The notes under the pieces are model-generated. The model did not search any database. It saw nothing but the letters and a program-made list of their open reading frames with translations, and was not told the origin of the DNA. A DNA stretch of 64,000 nucleotides from Clavaria fumosa (Eukaryota > Basidiomycota > Agaricomycetes > Agaricales > Clavariaceae). Shown one piece after another: positions 38,127 to 50,441 of the stretch (the first letter of the stretch is position 1; each line of letters opens with the position of its first letter). Position numbers and translations under genes: made by a program. Location: NCBI GenBank assembly GCA_951802425.1, contig OX637796.1, forward strand, positions 4,092,001 to 4,156,000, in the 5' to 3' direction.

Positions 38127-39447
38127 AGTAAGGAGCGGATTAGTAGAGCAACATTCGAGCAGGCGAGAGTATTTATAACAGACCCAAAATCAAGAACAGA
38201 GCCAGGACATGGAGGCATCCTGCAACACCTTCACAGTTGCACAATGAAGGCCATCATAATGACCACGTGTCTCCCACTAAGCTGGTGCGCTCACGTCGCG
38301 GACGCGCGTCGAAATTGATCCATGCGCACCGCCTTCTCGAGCCCGTGCGCCTTCAGCAATTTTCCAACGATGGTTGATCTGGCATTGTAATTTCCGACTT
38401 TGCCTCCGAGATTGATTCTTCGTGCTTTCTGAACCTTTACACCGTTGTCGACATTGGCCGGGGCCCACCGTAGATGAGGGCGCCAGGAAACTCTGTTTAA
38501 CCGTAACCTTTACAGTAAATTGCTCAAGGTCTGTTTCATCGACATCGACCAAATTCAGCCGTGTATCTTTGTTTATGCGTCAATGGCCATCAAAAATGTC
38601 TAATGAAAAGTACCGAATTGCAGTGTAAATTTTAAGTGCCATGCACGATCCTTCAGCGTCGCAACTCCTCTTGGGGACGACAGCCCAATCACTAAAACGA
38701 AGACACGTCGTTGCAGCCGTTGATCCACCCTGCATTTGCATGGACGGCGTTCGGCAGCATCACTGGCACGAACGGGCAGGGTTTACTGAATTCTTTGCAG
38801 GTTCGAATCCTCCCGACTCCACCTGTTGTAGTACTCGTACCTGCGTGTTCGCTCCCTCAACCTCAAAGCGCAGAGTTTCGTTCGCAAGTTTTGGACACTC
38901 CTCTTCTGATCTCTCGGACTTGGATTTCCATCAAGAGCGCGTTCTTATCTCTCAAGTCTTTTTGATATTCGAGCTAATCCACCCAAGCCGCACGTGATTG
39001 CCCGCTAGCCGCGATGTTCACGGAAGAGCCACTAATAAAAGAAAGGAAATCCATCGCTCAATCTTTGGAAGTCGTTGTTGTGGACTTACAGGGTATCTGA
39101 CATATGTTGAGAATTTCGTGGCCGTTGCAGTCCACTATTACCCGATTTGGAAGCTGTCATGTTGCGCCCGAATTTGTCATGCGAATTTGAATAAGGCGCG
39201 CCATCGCACTCTCCACTTCCTTACATTAATTTCTTTTCACTACTACAGGAAAGGCCACTGTAACGTAGGCGCGTAGTAACAAGCCTTAACTTGAATCTGG
39301 GCGACACCTACCAAATTCGAAATGTGGCATTAAGCCTCTGTGTACAAAAGGCGGGGGAACGCCAGCAGTCATGAACACTCTTCCTCACCCCCTCATTCGT
39401 CCTCGCCTGTGAAAGACAGCTGAACGGGACTTCCTATCCAGCCCAGA
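38127..39447. other. 1.3 kb without a confident gene
   Basis: A 91-codon minus frame (38277-38552) and an isolated perfect tRNA B-box-like ggttcgaatcc at 38811 were examined and not accepted. No repeat was seen. Confidence 0.5.
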
Positions 39448-41916
39448 ATGTCGTCGCCACTGTCGAAGAGACAGAAAACGATACACGCTCTTTCAACTTC
39501 CTCTCCCGCTTCACGACGAAGCAGCCGCCAGCAGGCCCAGCGGCGTCCTTTTATTTTTTCCTTGGCTCCAGAGATTATATCGCAGGTATGTTGTTTATAC
39601 AATGAACACGACGACTTAATGTGGCTGACCAATTACGGCGCTGCAAAAGATATTTGCACTTCTTCATCCGTTAGATCTCTTGCACCTTGCTCGAACCTCT
39701 CAAAGCCTGAGGCTCCTCTTAATGCAAAAGAGTGCACGTCCCATATGGAAAGCAGCACTGCGCAGCGTTGCGGATCTGCCTGGATGCCCGTCGGATATGT
39801 CTGAGACAGCATTTGCTAGCCTTATATTCGACAGGCACTGCAATGCTAAAGTTCGTTTGTTTCTTTCATTTCGATGTTAGCGTTCTTATTCGTCGTTTTC
39901 CGGTAGGGATGTGCCAAGAATTACGTCCCGATTGCCCAAATGATGCTACGCACCCGATATTGCAATAATTGCACAAATACTTTGTGGGTCTTTTCCCTCT
40001 TGCAATACGATTTGTCTAAACGAATACGATATAGTTGTTGTCGCATCCCACATGATGAAACAGGATGCTGCAATGTGCGAATTCTACACTTCACAATCCC
40101 TGTCACTAAGCTCCCCGGGCGTTAGTATTTCCAACTTCATTCGTGCCAAGAACTTTGATATTCAATTATCGCCACAGGCCGAGGTATTTGGTGCACCAAG
40201 GCAGATAAGGATCAGATGCTGGTGACGCTGAAGGATGTACCGAAACAAAATCTACGGGCATTTATAGATGAGCGGAACCGCGAGATGGGGGAGAGAATCA
40301 AAGTGAGTCCGCTCTGGCTTGAGAGCCATCTCCTATGTACTCATCGCAAAATATAGCATGCAGCGCGTTGCGATCGCTGGATTACCGTATCACAGACCAT
40401 AGAGCGGAACCAACACCACAAATCACGACTTGAAATGCGAGTGTACATGATCATCTCGTCTTTTTGGTTGTTGACACTTATGGAAACAGAATAACCAAGA
40501 AGCTTATCGAGTCGGGCCTGGGGCACGATCTTGAGCATCTCCCTCAAGTTCAAACCCCTCTCATGGCGGAAAGGAATCTTGTCCCGCTTGAGCGACACAG
40601 GCTGGTGAGAAAGTCTCAACGCCTGACTGAAATTGGTAAGTTTCTACATGCATTGCGAATTACGAAACCAACGAACAACGAATCCTCATCAGGATGGAAG
40701 AGAATCAAAGGGAAGATGCTCGAACACGTAGAAGCATTGATAACCACTCGCCGTGACGAAGAACGTGCCGAGCTCATACAAGATCGCCGATTCATCGCCC
40801 TCCATATTCTGCGAGAATATAATCGCACACATTACGATTGGGACATCTTATTCACGATGCCTGACTTTTACAACCAGGAGGTCCAAGACATCATCGAATC
40901 GCCGTCAGATGTCGAGGTCAACGAAGAGAGTTTCAACGGCGTTGTAAGCGCGCTTCCGAATCGCGTCGCGTCGTGGCGGGTCGATATCAGTCGCAGAATT
41001 GGCATGCTCTGCGCCCCCCACCAAACGCATTTCAACCGACAGTTCCATTTGCCAGAGGATCGTTTGACGCTCGCAGTGTCCGTCTTTAGATGCGTCATGT
41101 GGACCTTTGAGCACCCGTTCGAGGAAATTGCTTGCTTTTTCAAGGAGTCTGAAGATGGATGGCTGTGGTATCCGGAAGTGTTGCACCATGAGTGCAATCG
41201 CATTGGCGTCCCTACCTCCGGTGCGGAGCATCGAGACCAAACCCTTCGCTGCAGCGAGCGCATTCCATATTGGATTCTGCGGAAACAGTATTCCACAGAG
41301 TGCTTACGGTACGACCCCACTGCGTCGGGAGTGGCCGCGCGTCTTATCCAGATCTGCGGGCTGGACCCCGAAATTACAATCATGGCAAAAATGGATCAGT
41401 TGGACGCAAGGTTTGTATGCCTCACATGTGGCCTCCTTCCCAAGGAACAACACCAGGTGGTGCTCGCCATGAATTGGCGGAGAGCAGTATGTGTTCATTT
41501 GACTGTTTCACACAGCTTCAAGCTGATTGATCTTCCTCCAAGGTTGCCCACTGTATGGAGAAACATGAAGGCGACGCCTCTGAAGCTTTCCAGATACTCT
41601 CTGTTCAAGACGCTGCGGCAGTCAGACTGAATGAAGCTCTTGCCGTCGCGGCGCCTGCCAAGATCGAATTCGCTTGGAATTGTGTTTACTGCGTAGACAC
41701 CCCAAAAGAACCATCCCGCATGTCAAAACTTGAAATGCGGGCTCACTTAGTAACAGAGTACGTCTTTGCGTTTTCCTGTGATGTAAGACCCGCCTCTGAT
41801 ACCATATCTACAGGCACAATCTTGATGAAGAGCCAACAGAGGGTATGCACTTCGTACGTACTCTGGGGTGCCCGCCACTGCAACCGCCGATCGCAGAGAT
41901 ACCCACGAATCTGTAA
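39448..41916 (+). CDS. F-box protein with C-terminal C2H2-like motif
   Basis: Ten exons: 39448-39585, 39650-39850, 39907-39983, 40035-40120, 40178-40302, 40357-40442, 40490-40635, 40693-41486, 41543-41757 and 41814-41916, giving 1971 bp and 656 residues. The F-box is FIFSLAPEIISQ joined to IFALLHPLDLLHLARTSQSL. A cysteine-rich segment follows (YCNNC, CCRIPHDETGCC). Long helical regions come next, then LTEIGWKRIKGKMLEHVEAL. A CLTC pair and a C-terminal CVYC...HLVTEH motif end the protein. Members of this large Agaricomycete family are presumed SCF ubiquitin-ligase substrate adaptors. The substrate is unknown. The phases of all ten exons agree. Confidence 0.85.
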
Positions 41917-42480
41917 TTACAGAAGATGCATTGTATTATGCAAGAGCAGCCTAATAGACGTCTCCTTGTTTCTGTCGCGCCGAATGATCGCGAGTCGAAA
42001 TTCCGCTCGCCTAGTTGATAGAAATGTCGAATTCGACCTTCACATCGTTAAGTTATTAATACAGTAAAGGATCCCCAAAAACTAAATTCAACTCGCCTTC
42101 TGATACTAAATAATTAGGTCGGCGGAGCTCAAGCGTGAATGAGAGGATCGGGGTCCAAGCTAATGAGAGTGCTGGCAAAGGGGAACAGATTGGATAGTAT
42201 ATGGCCTTTCCGAACCGAAACTAACTCGACCGCCAATAATTTAATGACGTTCAGTTCGCGGGCGCGACGAGAATCCTAACTGCATCTTGTTGGAATTGGC
42301 AAGTTTCGACATCTTCATGAACCTCGCTGCATCATCGTTTCCCCTCTTCGTTCGCAGTAACTGACTGTTCATGAAGAATATACTAAACCCATACTGTATT
42401 CAAGTTTGTCATTGCAATGACCAAACACATAGAAGACAAAATGTGCAATACCATGATTTTGAGGTTCGTCACCGTAGCAT
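41917..42480. other. Intergenic between convergent F-box and P2 genes
   Basis: 564 bp with no recognisable feature. Confidence 0.5.
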
Positions 42481-44910
42481 TTAATGACCTAGGAGGGCGA
42501 GCTCGAGATAGCGCCAGAGACCCCACCGAGTTTTAGATGGGATCTCAAGACGATGACGAACAGACGTATGGGCATCAGGAACCTCGGTAGCGACTTTATT
42601 GGCGATTGAGCTGGAACTAGTAGGAACCGTTTTCCGACCGGTGTCACGGACTTCCTGGTTCGCAGGGGTCCTCTCGGGATAATGGCAAACGGATACAACA
42701 TCTGGTATGCCAACGCTCTTCGCAGAAACAGCCGAAGGTTTACTGATGTCATGGGCACTGGGAACCGCAGTGGCGACTTCATCGGCGACTAAGATGGAAT
42801 TAGCAGAAACCGCTTTCAGACTTGTATCACGGACTCCATGGTTCGTCGCAGGGCGATAAGGGCATCCAGCTGGCATTCCACCACTCTTCGTAGAGACAGC
42901 CGGAGGTTCACTGATGTCGTAGAAGTCGCTAGTAGGAACCGCAGCGTCGTCTCCATCAGGGCTGGCAGTATCTCTACCGCTATGGGAGCAACGAATATGG
43001 TGAAAGCGGCAGTAGCGACAGTCGCCAGGAGCCAAGCAACAATGGACATTGGAGACGTTTCCGTTGGGCGTGCGAATGAGGGTGGCAGGGGTTACTTTCC
43101 GACCAGTGTCAATGACTAATTGATTCGTCGCAGGGCGGGTCACCGCATAACGATGAGCAAATACAATATCTAGTATCCCGGCGCCCTTTGCAGAAGCACG
43201 AGAAGAGTCACGGATGTCAAAGGCTGCGATAACGGGGGCTGGAGCGACGCCCCTCTCAGGATGGCGGCAAATAGATGGCATTCTGATGTTCTTCGCAGAA
43301 CCAGTGAAAGGTCCACTAACGTAATGAACATTGGACGCCGCGACGATGGGGACGACAGGAACCGCAGTGAGATTTCTGTTGGGAGTCGCTGCGTTGGAGA
43401 CCTCAGGGGCGGTGTCTCCATCGGGGCTGGTAGTCTCTGGGTCGCCGTGAGATGCACGAGCATCTCCGCTCCAGCGCTTGTTGCTATGATCGCCACTACT
43501 TCGGACTTCTGCAGAGGAATAGATAGAGCGAAAGTCGCCAGCCGCATATGCCGAATCAGGGAGAGATATCCCGGACACATCACTACTTGCGGAAGTGCGA
43601 TGCTGCTCACGCTTCAGAGGGTCAGGTGGCACCGCGATAATATGCACGTCTTCCCGCTTCGTCAAGCTCGCTGCCATTGCATTTTCCCACGGGTGTTCCA
43701 CTTCGTGCTGGGAACAGATCAACCGCATCTTCTGATCTTTCTTGCACACAGAGTTGGCCGCCATCAAGGCGCCAGTAATCTCTGTCGGACATCAGCAGTG
43801 AAGAAGAATGGCAGAAGTTGTTCTTTACCTTTGAGAATGAAAATATCAGAAGGTTTCCAGATGTTCCCAAACGCTCTTTCTCTGCCATCTGGATTCACCG
43901 TAATACGGCAACCCCGATCTAAGAGAATAGAGAACTGAGGCCCTCCACAAGCCGTCCCGGGAGAGATATCGTGAAATGGCTCTCCTGGTGGGCAAGGGTT
44001 GACAGATTCGAAAGTTTCTTCGTACTCGTTGGGGAGGTTAACATAAAAGTGGGGATTGTCCTTCCAGCGAACCAACCCCTTTTCAATAAACGCCACGAGA
44101 ACTTCCTCTAGGCGCTGTTTGTCCCTCATTTCAGCTGGCGAACGAAGGGGTAGTCAGAAGGACCCACAGGGATGTGGTAAATCTACAAACTTTGCACAAG
44201 GAGATGACTACTAGTAAGAGGCTTCCACCCGATGTAAATTTCGGCGTACACCTTTTCGCCGGGAGGTTCATGCTGGATAACAACCGAGCTTTAGGATACA
44301 AATGGATCACGCGCTGACAGCTAAATTCTCTTACCTTACATCTTTCTCGTTCCTTTCGGAAGTGGAAGTGCTTCTTCGCGACCGCCTTGTCTACAGCCTT
44401 CTTGCTCTCCATGCTTTCTTTAACGTCGCCTAAATTCCACTGCAGCGACGATATTCATGAGCTAGCATATATGCGGCACACAGAAAAGTGTTTACATCTG
44501 GGTGAGCGGCCGAGAACTTCTGCAACCCTTTGACGGCTTGATCAAAGGGATCAAAGGTCTCTCTAGCTGTTTTTGCAACTGGAGTTGGTGACTTCTCTTC
44601 GATAACAGAATCTAGCGCTTCCTGGACTGTGCCCAAAAGGCTAGTTCACAAATCACAGATATAGCATGACAACAGTAACAAGAGAATCAACCAATGTGCA
44701 GACCCACAGGCTAGATTTTCACGAACAATCTTACCAGTCAATTTCCTGCCAATCCACAGCGTTCGCAGGGTGTTCAGAAGCCTGCGTCATTTTGCGACAC
44801 AACGCGACCAGCTCGACAGCTTGGGATCGGTGGTTGTGCTTGATGTGTCCGAATTTGCGCTTGAACCCTCTCGTTGAGATTTTCAGGGTTGCCAGCGAAT
44901 CGATGATCAT
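42481..44910 (-). CDS. P2: unknown protein with repetitive C terminus, inverted paralogue of P1
   Basis: Five exons: 44735-44910, 44496-44640, 44340-44439, 43829-44134 and 42481-43781, giving 2028 bp and 675 residues. Every intron is at the same position and phase as in P1, and exons 2 and 3 have identical lengths (145 and 100 bp). Shared blocks include RSQAVELVALCRKMT, RDKQRLEEVLVAFIEKGL, SILLDRGCRITVNPDGRERA and ITGALMAANSVCKK. The C-terminal repeats differ more than the rest: at least four units ending in forms of VRDTGRK, one with an inserted CCLAPGDCRYCRFHH stretch. The protein tail LEIPSKTRWGLWRYLELALL is absent from P1. The function is unknown. Confidence 0.8.
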
Positions 44911-45545
44911 CGCAGACGTTACAGTATAGAGGAGAATTGGCCAACGCAACGGAGACGGATCGGGGGGTCGCTACACTGGCTACGCATGTGTAGAGCCGTT
45001 ATCAAGGAGGGCATGTCAGCGACGGCCATCTGTGACTTACCACATAGGCACGAGGATATTGAGAAGGCGTTCCAAGCCTGCGTTTGCGCGTTTGCGTCGC
45101 GTGTTTCCGTTGTGATAGGGAAGAGGGTCGGTCACTCCTTACTGGACCGACCTACATGTTGTCGAGGTCAGGGTCGACCGTAAAGGAGAAGTCTGAGGAT
45201 AAGGATCTGCGCTCAGAAAGTGTGATGTGCATTGGTGAGGCCTCGTGGCCTTCGTTCGGATCATGGCTAAACAACGATGTAAATTTGCGTCTGAGGCCCG
45301 CTCAAACGCGCATGCGCAGCAAATCAGTTGACGAAGTAGACCACTCGCATCCCGCCACTCTCTCTGAGTTGCCTAACCTCCGTCTCAAGACCGACTGTCT
45401 CGCGATTGCTGTCTCCAGTACCAGTACCTTGCTCAATACGCCACTCGTGTAAGGATGTAGAGTTCCCGGAGGTCTCCTTCCACAAGATGGCGTTCAGACT
45501 AGTTGTCTCGTCCATAGTGTCTGATGAATCATGATCGTGAGTCAA
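44911..45545. other. Upstream region of P2
   Basis: The first 200 bp resemble the P1 upstream region (see 34476-34859). The rest has no accepted gene. A 73-codon minus frame (45324-45545) could be a further exon of the neighbouring small ORF. Confidence 0.4.
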
Positions 45546-45780
45546 TTATGGGACAATCCATGAAAGCTTGGGTGGCGACGCACATGGCGTTTCGGACCAA
45601 CCACTCGAACTGTGTTTCTTCAGCTTGATGCTGACATTTTTGGCTGGCGGTGACTTCATCAACTGATTTTCCATCCAGTCAGCCAAGAGAGTAAGAAGAA
45701 ACCCGAGGGGCACGTACATCGCTGGGACGACTGCCCATTTCTTTGATTCCATCCTTATCTTCCTGCTCTGCAATTGTCAT
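45546..45780 (-). CDS. Possible small spliced ORF, 59 residues
   Basis: Two exons (45718-45780 and 45546-45662) are joined over a 55-bp intron with a gtacgt donor, a ctgac branch-like site and a cag acceptor. The product begins MTIAEQEDKDGIKEMGS and ends SPPKLSWIVP. It has no recognised domain. Support comes only from the well-formed intron and continuous frame. It could be part of a longer transcript. Confidence 0.35.
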
Positions 45781-45838
45781 CGCTTCCCCTGTATACTTGA
45801 GCTGTCCAAATCTCAACAGTCAGACGGACGGCGAAATC

Positions 45839-48130
45839 TCAAGCGATAATAGGCCTCGCCTCATAAGCTTCGAAACATGATTTCAACTTGCTCGAGGCTG
45901 TTACGAACGCAGCGTCACCCTTCTGTGCCTCAAGTGACCCTTGCTTGAATGCAGTAATGGAGGGCGCAGCTAACGCTGCAGCGTTGAGGGCGTCTTTGAC
46001 GGAGTCGACGGCGCTACGGATGGATAGAACGTAATAATTAATCGCAATTCCGAAATGACAGTTATATCTGCCACTCACGCATTAAGCGGTGCGAGATTCT
46101 CGGCAATGTTATTTCCATCCTCCCTAAAGTACCCCGCCAAGTCGCGAGTTTGTTTCAATAAGACCAGTGTTCGAGCGAAGAACGGTCTCCTGACGTCTTT
46201 GGCAGATTTCCGAAGTGTGAAGTAGGTTTTGGGAAGATCGACGGAATCTGGAATAGTCTACTTCCGGAACAGTCAGTCAACCCGACAATCTGGCGATAAA
46301 ACCCTATAACGTACAGACAAAAGTTTGATGAAAGCAGTGATCTTGTTCGTGAGATCGGTCTCTTTCTTCCGGTCATCAGTATCTTTGAGGTGGTTGTCGA
46401 CGGCAAGCAGCAAGCTGCATGGAAAATCAGTATCTCCGAGTTTCCACAATATTCTACCCACTCTGAAGCACTTGTCCAGACCGATTTGGACGATAAATAG
46501 GCGATACACCCATGCGTTTCTTTTTCGGCTTTCAAAACCGACATGAAACCGTAGACAAGCATCGTGGACCGAATGGAATGTTCCATTGATTGCTATTCCA
46601 GTTCTGTTAGCGGTGGCACGAAACGAACGAAGGACGTCGACTCACATCCGTCAACTGAAGTGTGATTTTAGACACGATCTTGATTGCCCTACTCTTTACC
46701 GATTCGAGGCGCTGCGTCTGCACTCTGTCATGCATAGACATTTGATCTTATCTACCGCGTGAAAAACAATTAAAAATCACCTTGGAAGCCGTTCGAAGCC
46801 GTGAATCCCATTGCAAAGGGCGGTCAACAATGTCATGTCATCACGTTTAGCCGTTCGACCGTTATCGTCGTCTGTCGGGGAAAGTATGGCCTGAGGGAAA
46901 ATAATTGGTTCGATTGGCCTCAAAAGATATTCAAAGACCTACCCGTAAAGGATCGTTAGGCGTGGTCCTAAAGAGGCCCTCGTTAAGGCCTCGGAGTTGC
47001 TTTCTGTATTTCTGCCACTCGGAATCAGCAGTTATGAGGGCATCGATTCTATCCTCAGTAGGTAACCAAGCTTTCGACCCGCTTTCTGTCACTTCATGGA
47101 AATCGAACAGAAACCTTGCAAGATCACGCCAAGAAACGTCAGAGAGACCCGCAGTGCTTAATGAATATCGAACTCACTGTTCAAGTGGTCTAATTGCGGC
47201 AGTGACCTTGTCAAAGTTAGTCCAATCGTCATTGTCCTCCAACTCGACTATGGAGATGAGCTCATTGATTCCAATGTAAATGGCGCGGGCCCTGCTGAGG
47301 AGCCTGTACGACGTGAGAGCATCGCGCTTGAGCAATCGAACTCGATTGCTGGATATTGCTAAAAGACTCCTAATAAAATCTGTCATAGGATAGCTTTTGG
47401 CTGCATCGAGAGAGAACTGATCGCTGATGGAGAAGGAGATCGAGGCGTTTTGTGGATTTCGTTGCCCGGCCACCGTGTTGCGAGTGTCCCCAGTATTGGG
47501 TGGTGGTGGTTGTCGCGAGTCGTTCGGCGTATGACGCATCTCACCAAGAGTGGGTTGTTGTTGGTATCGCGCGTCGTTGGCCGCATTCCGCGGGGGGCTC
47601 GACACATTCCGCGAGTCCGTTGGTTGGGGTCGCGCATCGTTCGTCGCACTGCGCGTGTCAATAGAACCAGGTGGTGGCTGATATCGCGCATCGTTTGCTG
47701 CACTGCGCCCGGAGGTCGACACATTCCGTGTGTCCACTGGTTGGGGTCGCACGTCGTTCGGCGCAACACGTGGGGGGCCCGGCGCATTTCGCAGATCGAT
47801 TGATTGTGATCGCACGTCGCTCGCCGTGTTGCGCTGGGGGGTCGAGGCATTTCGCGGATCGGTTGATTGGGAGGACCGCACGTCGATTGGCGCATTGCGC
47901 ATGTCGCTAGGAGTGGGTGATGATTGGTATCGCGCATCGTTCGGCGCATTGCGTGAGGTGTTCGAGGCATATCGCGAGTCGGTCGGTAGGTCGCGGGCGG
48001 GAGCACTTGGTGTGCTTGGTTGATCGGAACCTGCCCAGAAGTCGGGAACCAAATTGCGAGAGGGGCGCTGAGCGGTAGGAGAACGGCGGGGGTTAGGTTG
48101 TTGAGACGAAGGGTTTTGGCTGCCAGACAT
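45839..48130 (-). CDS. Unknown protein with Asn/Arg/Pro repeat N terminus and helical C-terminal domain
   Basis: Exons read: 47178-48130, 46943-47114, 46781-46890, 46646-46724, about 46315-46617, 46079-46257 and 45839-46013. Residues 1-230 are low complexity, with about nine degenerate units of 20-25 residues around NARYQPQP and DTRN or DSRN. The rest is helical (FIRSLLAISSNRVRLLKRDA, ITAFIKLLS, KSAKDVRRPFFARTL) and ends EAYEARPIIA. The domain resembles helical regions often placed before kinase or NLR modules in mushroom genomes, but that link is weak. The join into the 46315-46617 exon does not keep frame with any canonical acceptor I can see. This is either an unusual splice or a disruption. 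Confidence 0.55.
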
Positions 48131-49083
48131 CTCCGATAAGTTACAACTGCAGAGGGCTTTGTGGGCATGCGGGTAGGTTTCTCACACTACCCCGCCTTTT
48201 GAAGTACGCATGCTCGCTGATAACTAATACGGGCTGATCTACTGCACGCAACGTGAGCCCACAGGGTCCTTGGCGGGTCGAGCGCTAACCAGCCCTTCAC
48301 ACTTCCAGCATCCAGCATCTTCGTCGCCTCGCGGAATTGTCATGTTTGAAGACACAGCCAGCGGCTCTGCGCATAATGCAAAGACATAGAACGGCCAAGG
48401 TGAATACGAAAAAGTAGCCGCGTACCAATCGATACAGCAAGGATGGTAGAGGCGTGTTGGATACTACCAAAATAGCACCAGGTTGACAGAGGAATGATGC
48501 TGGGAAATAAGCCGGGAGATCGATAGGCCCGGATGGGGATCGATAACAGTTCTTGAAGCCCATTTGTGTCAATTGCTGCGCCGCGTCCGGCGACCACGTT
48601 GCGGTGAAACGAGAGCGCGCCAAGCAATTGAACGAGAGCAGGGATAACAGGCCCATCGTGCGTTGTCCTTTGGGCGCAAATGCCTGCAAATGCAGGAGAG
48701 CTGAAAATCACGTGATATCATGATATGTGACGCAATTTATAATGGCCACGTGGCGTCTCGTCATTCACTTATTCACCAAGAGGCAAAGAACCCCGATCGT
48801 TTGCCAGAAGTGGCTCGTAAGGTGGGGATTGGACGGGCCATTATTTCTTGTGACGAGCATGAACGGACGTCCTTCACCCGGCCACAACATGAAACTCGAG
48901 CCCCTTTCCTCCTCGCTGTGTTATCGGAGCAAAGTGCATCCAACTCGGGAACACACACCTTCGCAGTCTGGGTGACTTCTTCACTGATTGCGCGACCCCA
49001 TGACATTCCGGAACAAATTTAAAGAGCCCCCGAGCAGACATCGCTCTGGCTTCACCCCTCGTCACAAAGCACACCAATAGGCG
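48131..49083. other. Nearly 1 kb without a confident gene
   Basis: Overlapping minus frames of 123-130 codons (48297-48711) contain a hydrophobic stretch but no domain, and show no splice support. They are not accepted as genes. Confidence 0.45.
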
Positions 49084-49747
49084 ATGCCACACCCCATCGG
49101 CAACCGCCACTCGGGCCGGGAAACCTCACACCATCCAACCCAGCGCGCCCCCCACTCGAAGGCATCAAAGGCCGGTAGCAGTGCTGCCGCGTCGCGCGCC
49201 CTCGACGACGCGCGCTTCTCCGCCGAATGGGAGGAACACAACCCACGCGCTGGCCCGTTCTCCGCCCACAAGGACGCGCGGTCGTACGAGCTCGCGCGGA
49301 AGAAGCTCAAGAAGGCCGCTAAACGCAAGGTTGCGAAGCACGGGGGACGGCGCGCGTGCCCGTTTCGAAACGAGGAGCTGGATGGGGTCTGGGACCCGAG
49401 AGACCTTCCCTTAGACGGCGGGGATGTCGAGGAAGATGACGGTCCATTGGATGCTCGGCCGACTCTTCTGGAAGATGTCATCTCGGGCCACGCCTTGGTG
49501 CAAGTGCCGAACAAAGGACCAGCCCAAGGTGAAGTCACGGATGAAGGTTTGCATATGGGTCGGTGAATGTTCGCCTGCTTACTTATCACATACAGTGGAT
49601 GGTTATGTGATCATAACACGCGCGCCTGGCTATTGCACAAATGACCAACGCCCAAGTGACTGTGTGGACGAGGAAGAGTCATGGGAGCTTATCCGCGGTG
49701 AGCACGGGGAAGAGCAACAGGGTGTTCATTTGCCTAGATGGCGGTAG
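49084..49747 (+). CDS. Unknown basic-then-acidic protein
   Basis: Two exons (49084-49528 and 49596-49747) are joined over a 67-bp intron (gtgaag to atacag), giving 597 bp and 198 residues. A His/Ser-rich start is followed by a Lys/Arg-rich helical block (SYELARKKLKKAAKRKVAKH). A central acidic segment comes next (DLPLDGGDVEEDDG), then a Glu-rich end. It looks like a small soluble, possibly nuclear protein. No family is recognised. The stop lies inside a 41-bp tandem duplication. Confidence 0.6.
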
Positions 49748-49813
49748 AGTACCCGTTTGTGGATGCGCAGACCCTTAGATGGCGGTAGAGTACCCATTTG
49801 TGGATACGCAGAT
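49735..49813. repeat. 41-bp tandem duplication over a stop codon
   Basis: Two copies of tagatggcggtagagtaccc and following sequence start at 49735 and 49776 with few differences. The first copy contains the stop codon of the upstream gene. Confidence 0.85.
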
Positions 49814-50441
49814 CTGGTGGGCCATCTAGAGGCTTCCAGAAACCAAGGAGATTATGCACACTCCTACTCAAGGAGTATGCAAGTTCTCATGAACTCGAAA
49901 GTCGATAGATAAATTAAATGGTCGCCGAGTGTCCATGATCGAGACAACGAGCTGTCGAGCGACTTTGTGCCTGACTCGAATGGTGAAGGCAAATTTTTGA
50001 CTCGAAACGTCAAAGCGGTTACCTCCCTGCCCGCTTGTTGTTCTTGACCGTGACTGCGACCTGGCTGCAGTTACCCGCCAAACTCCATGTGCATATCTCC
50101 TAACCCCCTTCAAACCCCTTACTTTACCAATTCACGTATAATACGTACAACCGCGTCTTTGTCGTAGCTGCATGTTGCGGTATAAAATGTTGCGGTATAA
50201 AAATGCCGATTTTTACCAATCGCCGAATTCTTAGTCAGCCGATAACGTGACTTTCTGACTTGCTTTGCTTTGCTGACCGATCGATGCATTGATTGACTCG
50301 GATGATCGCTCGCCACCATATAAGAACTGTGTAGAAGTACCGGTAACTACACCTTCAATCCCTCTCTCACATCGATTCGACGCATCGAGCCTCGCTGCCA
50401 CTACCTTCCAGCCGATCATCTCACTGCGAGTTAGAACCAAC
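49814..50441. other. Intergenic upstream of thioredoxin A
   Basis: No accepted gene. A small duplication, tgttgcggtataaaa, occurs twice near 50170-50200. Confidence 0.45.

Noticed and set aside
38277..38552. 91-codon minus-strand frame
   Set aside because: No recognisable domain. The frame becomes basic, low-complexity sequence and no splice model improved it.
38752..38830. Possible tRNA gene with a perfect B box (ggttcgaatcc) and a weak A box
   Set aside because: No acceptor stem pairs with the cgactcc 3' side and no sensible anticodon arm forms. At best it is a 3' tRNA relic.
48297..48711. Overlapping minus-strand frames of 123 and 130 codons
   Set aside because: No domain, no splice-supported extension, and two frames equally open.
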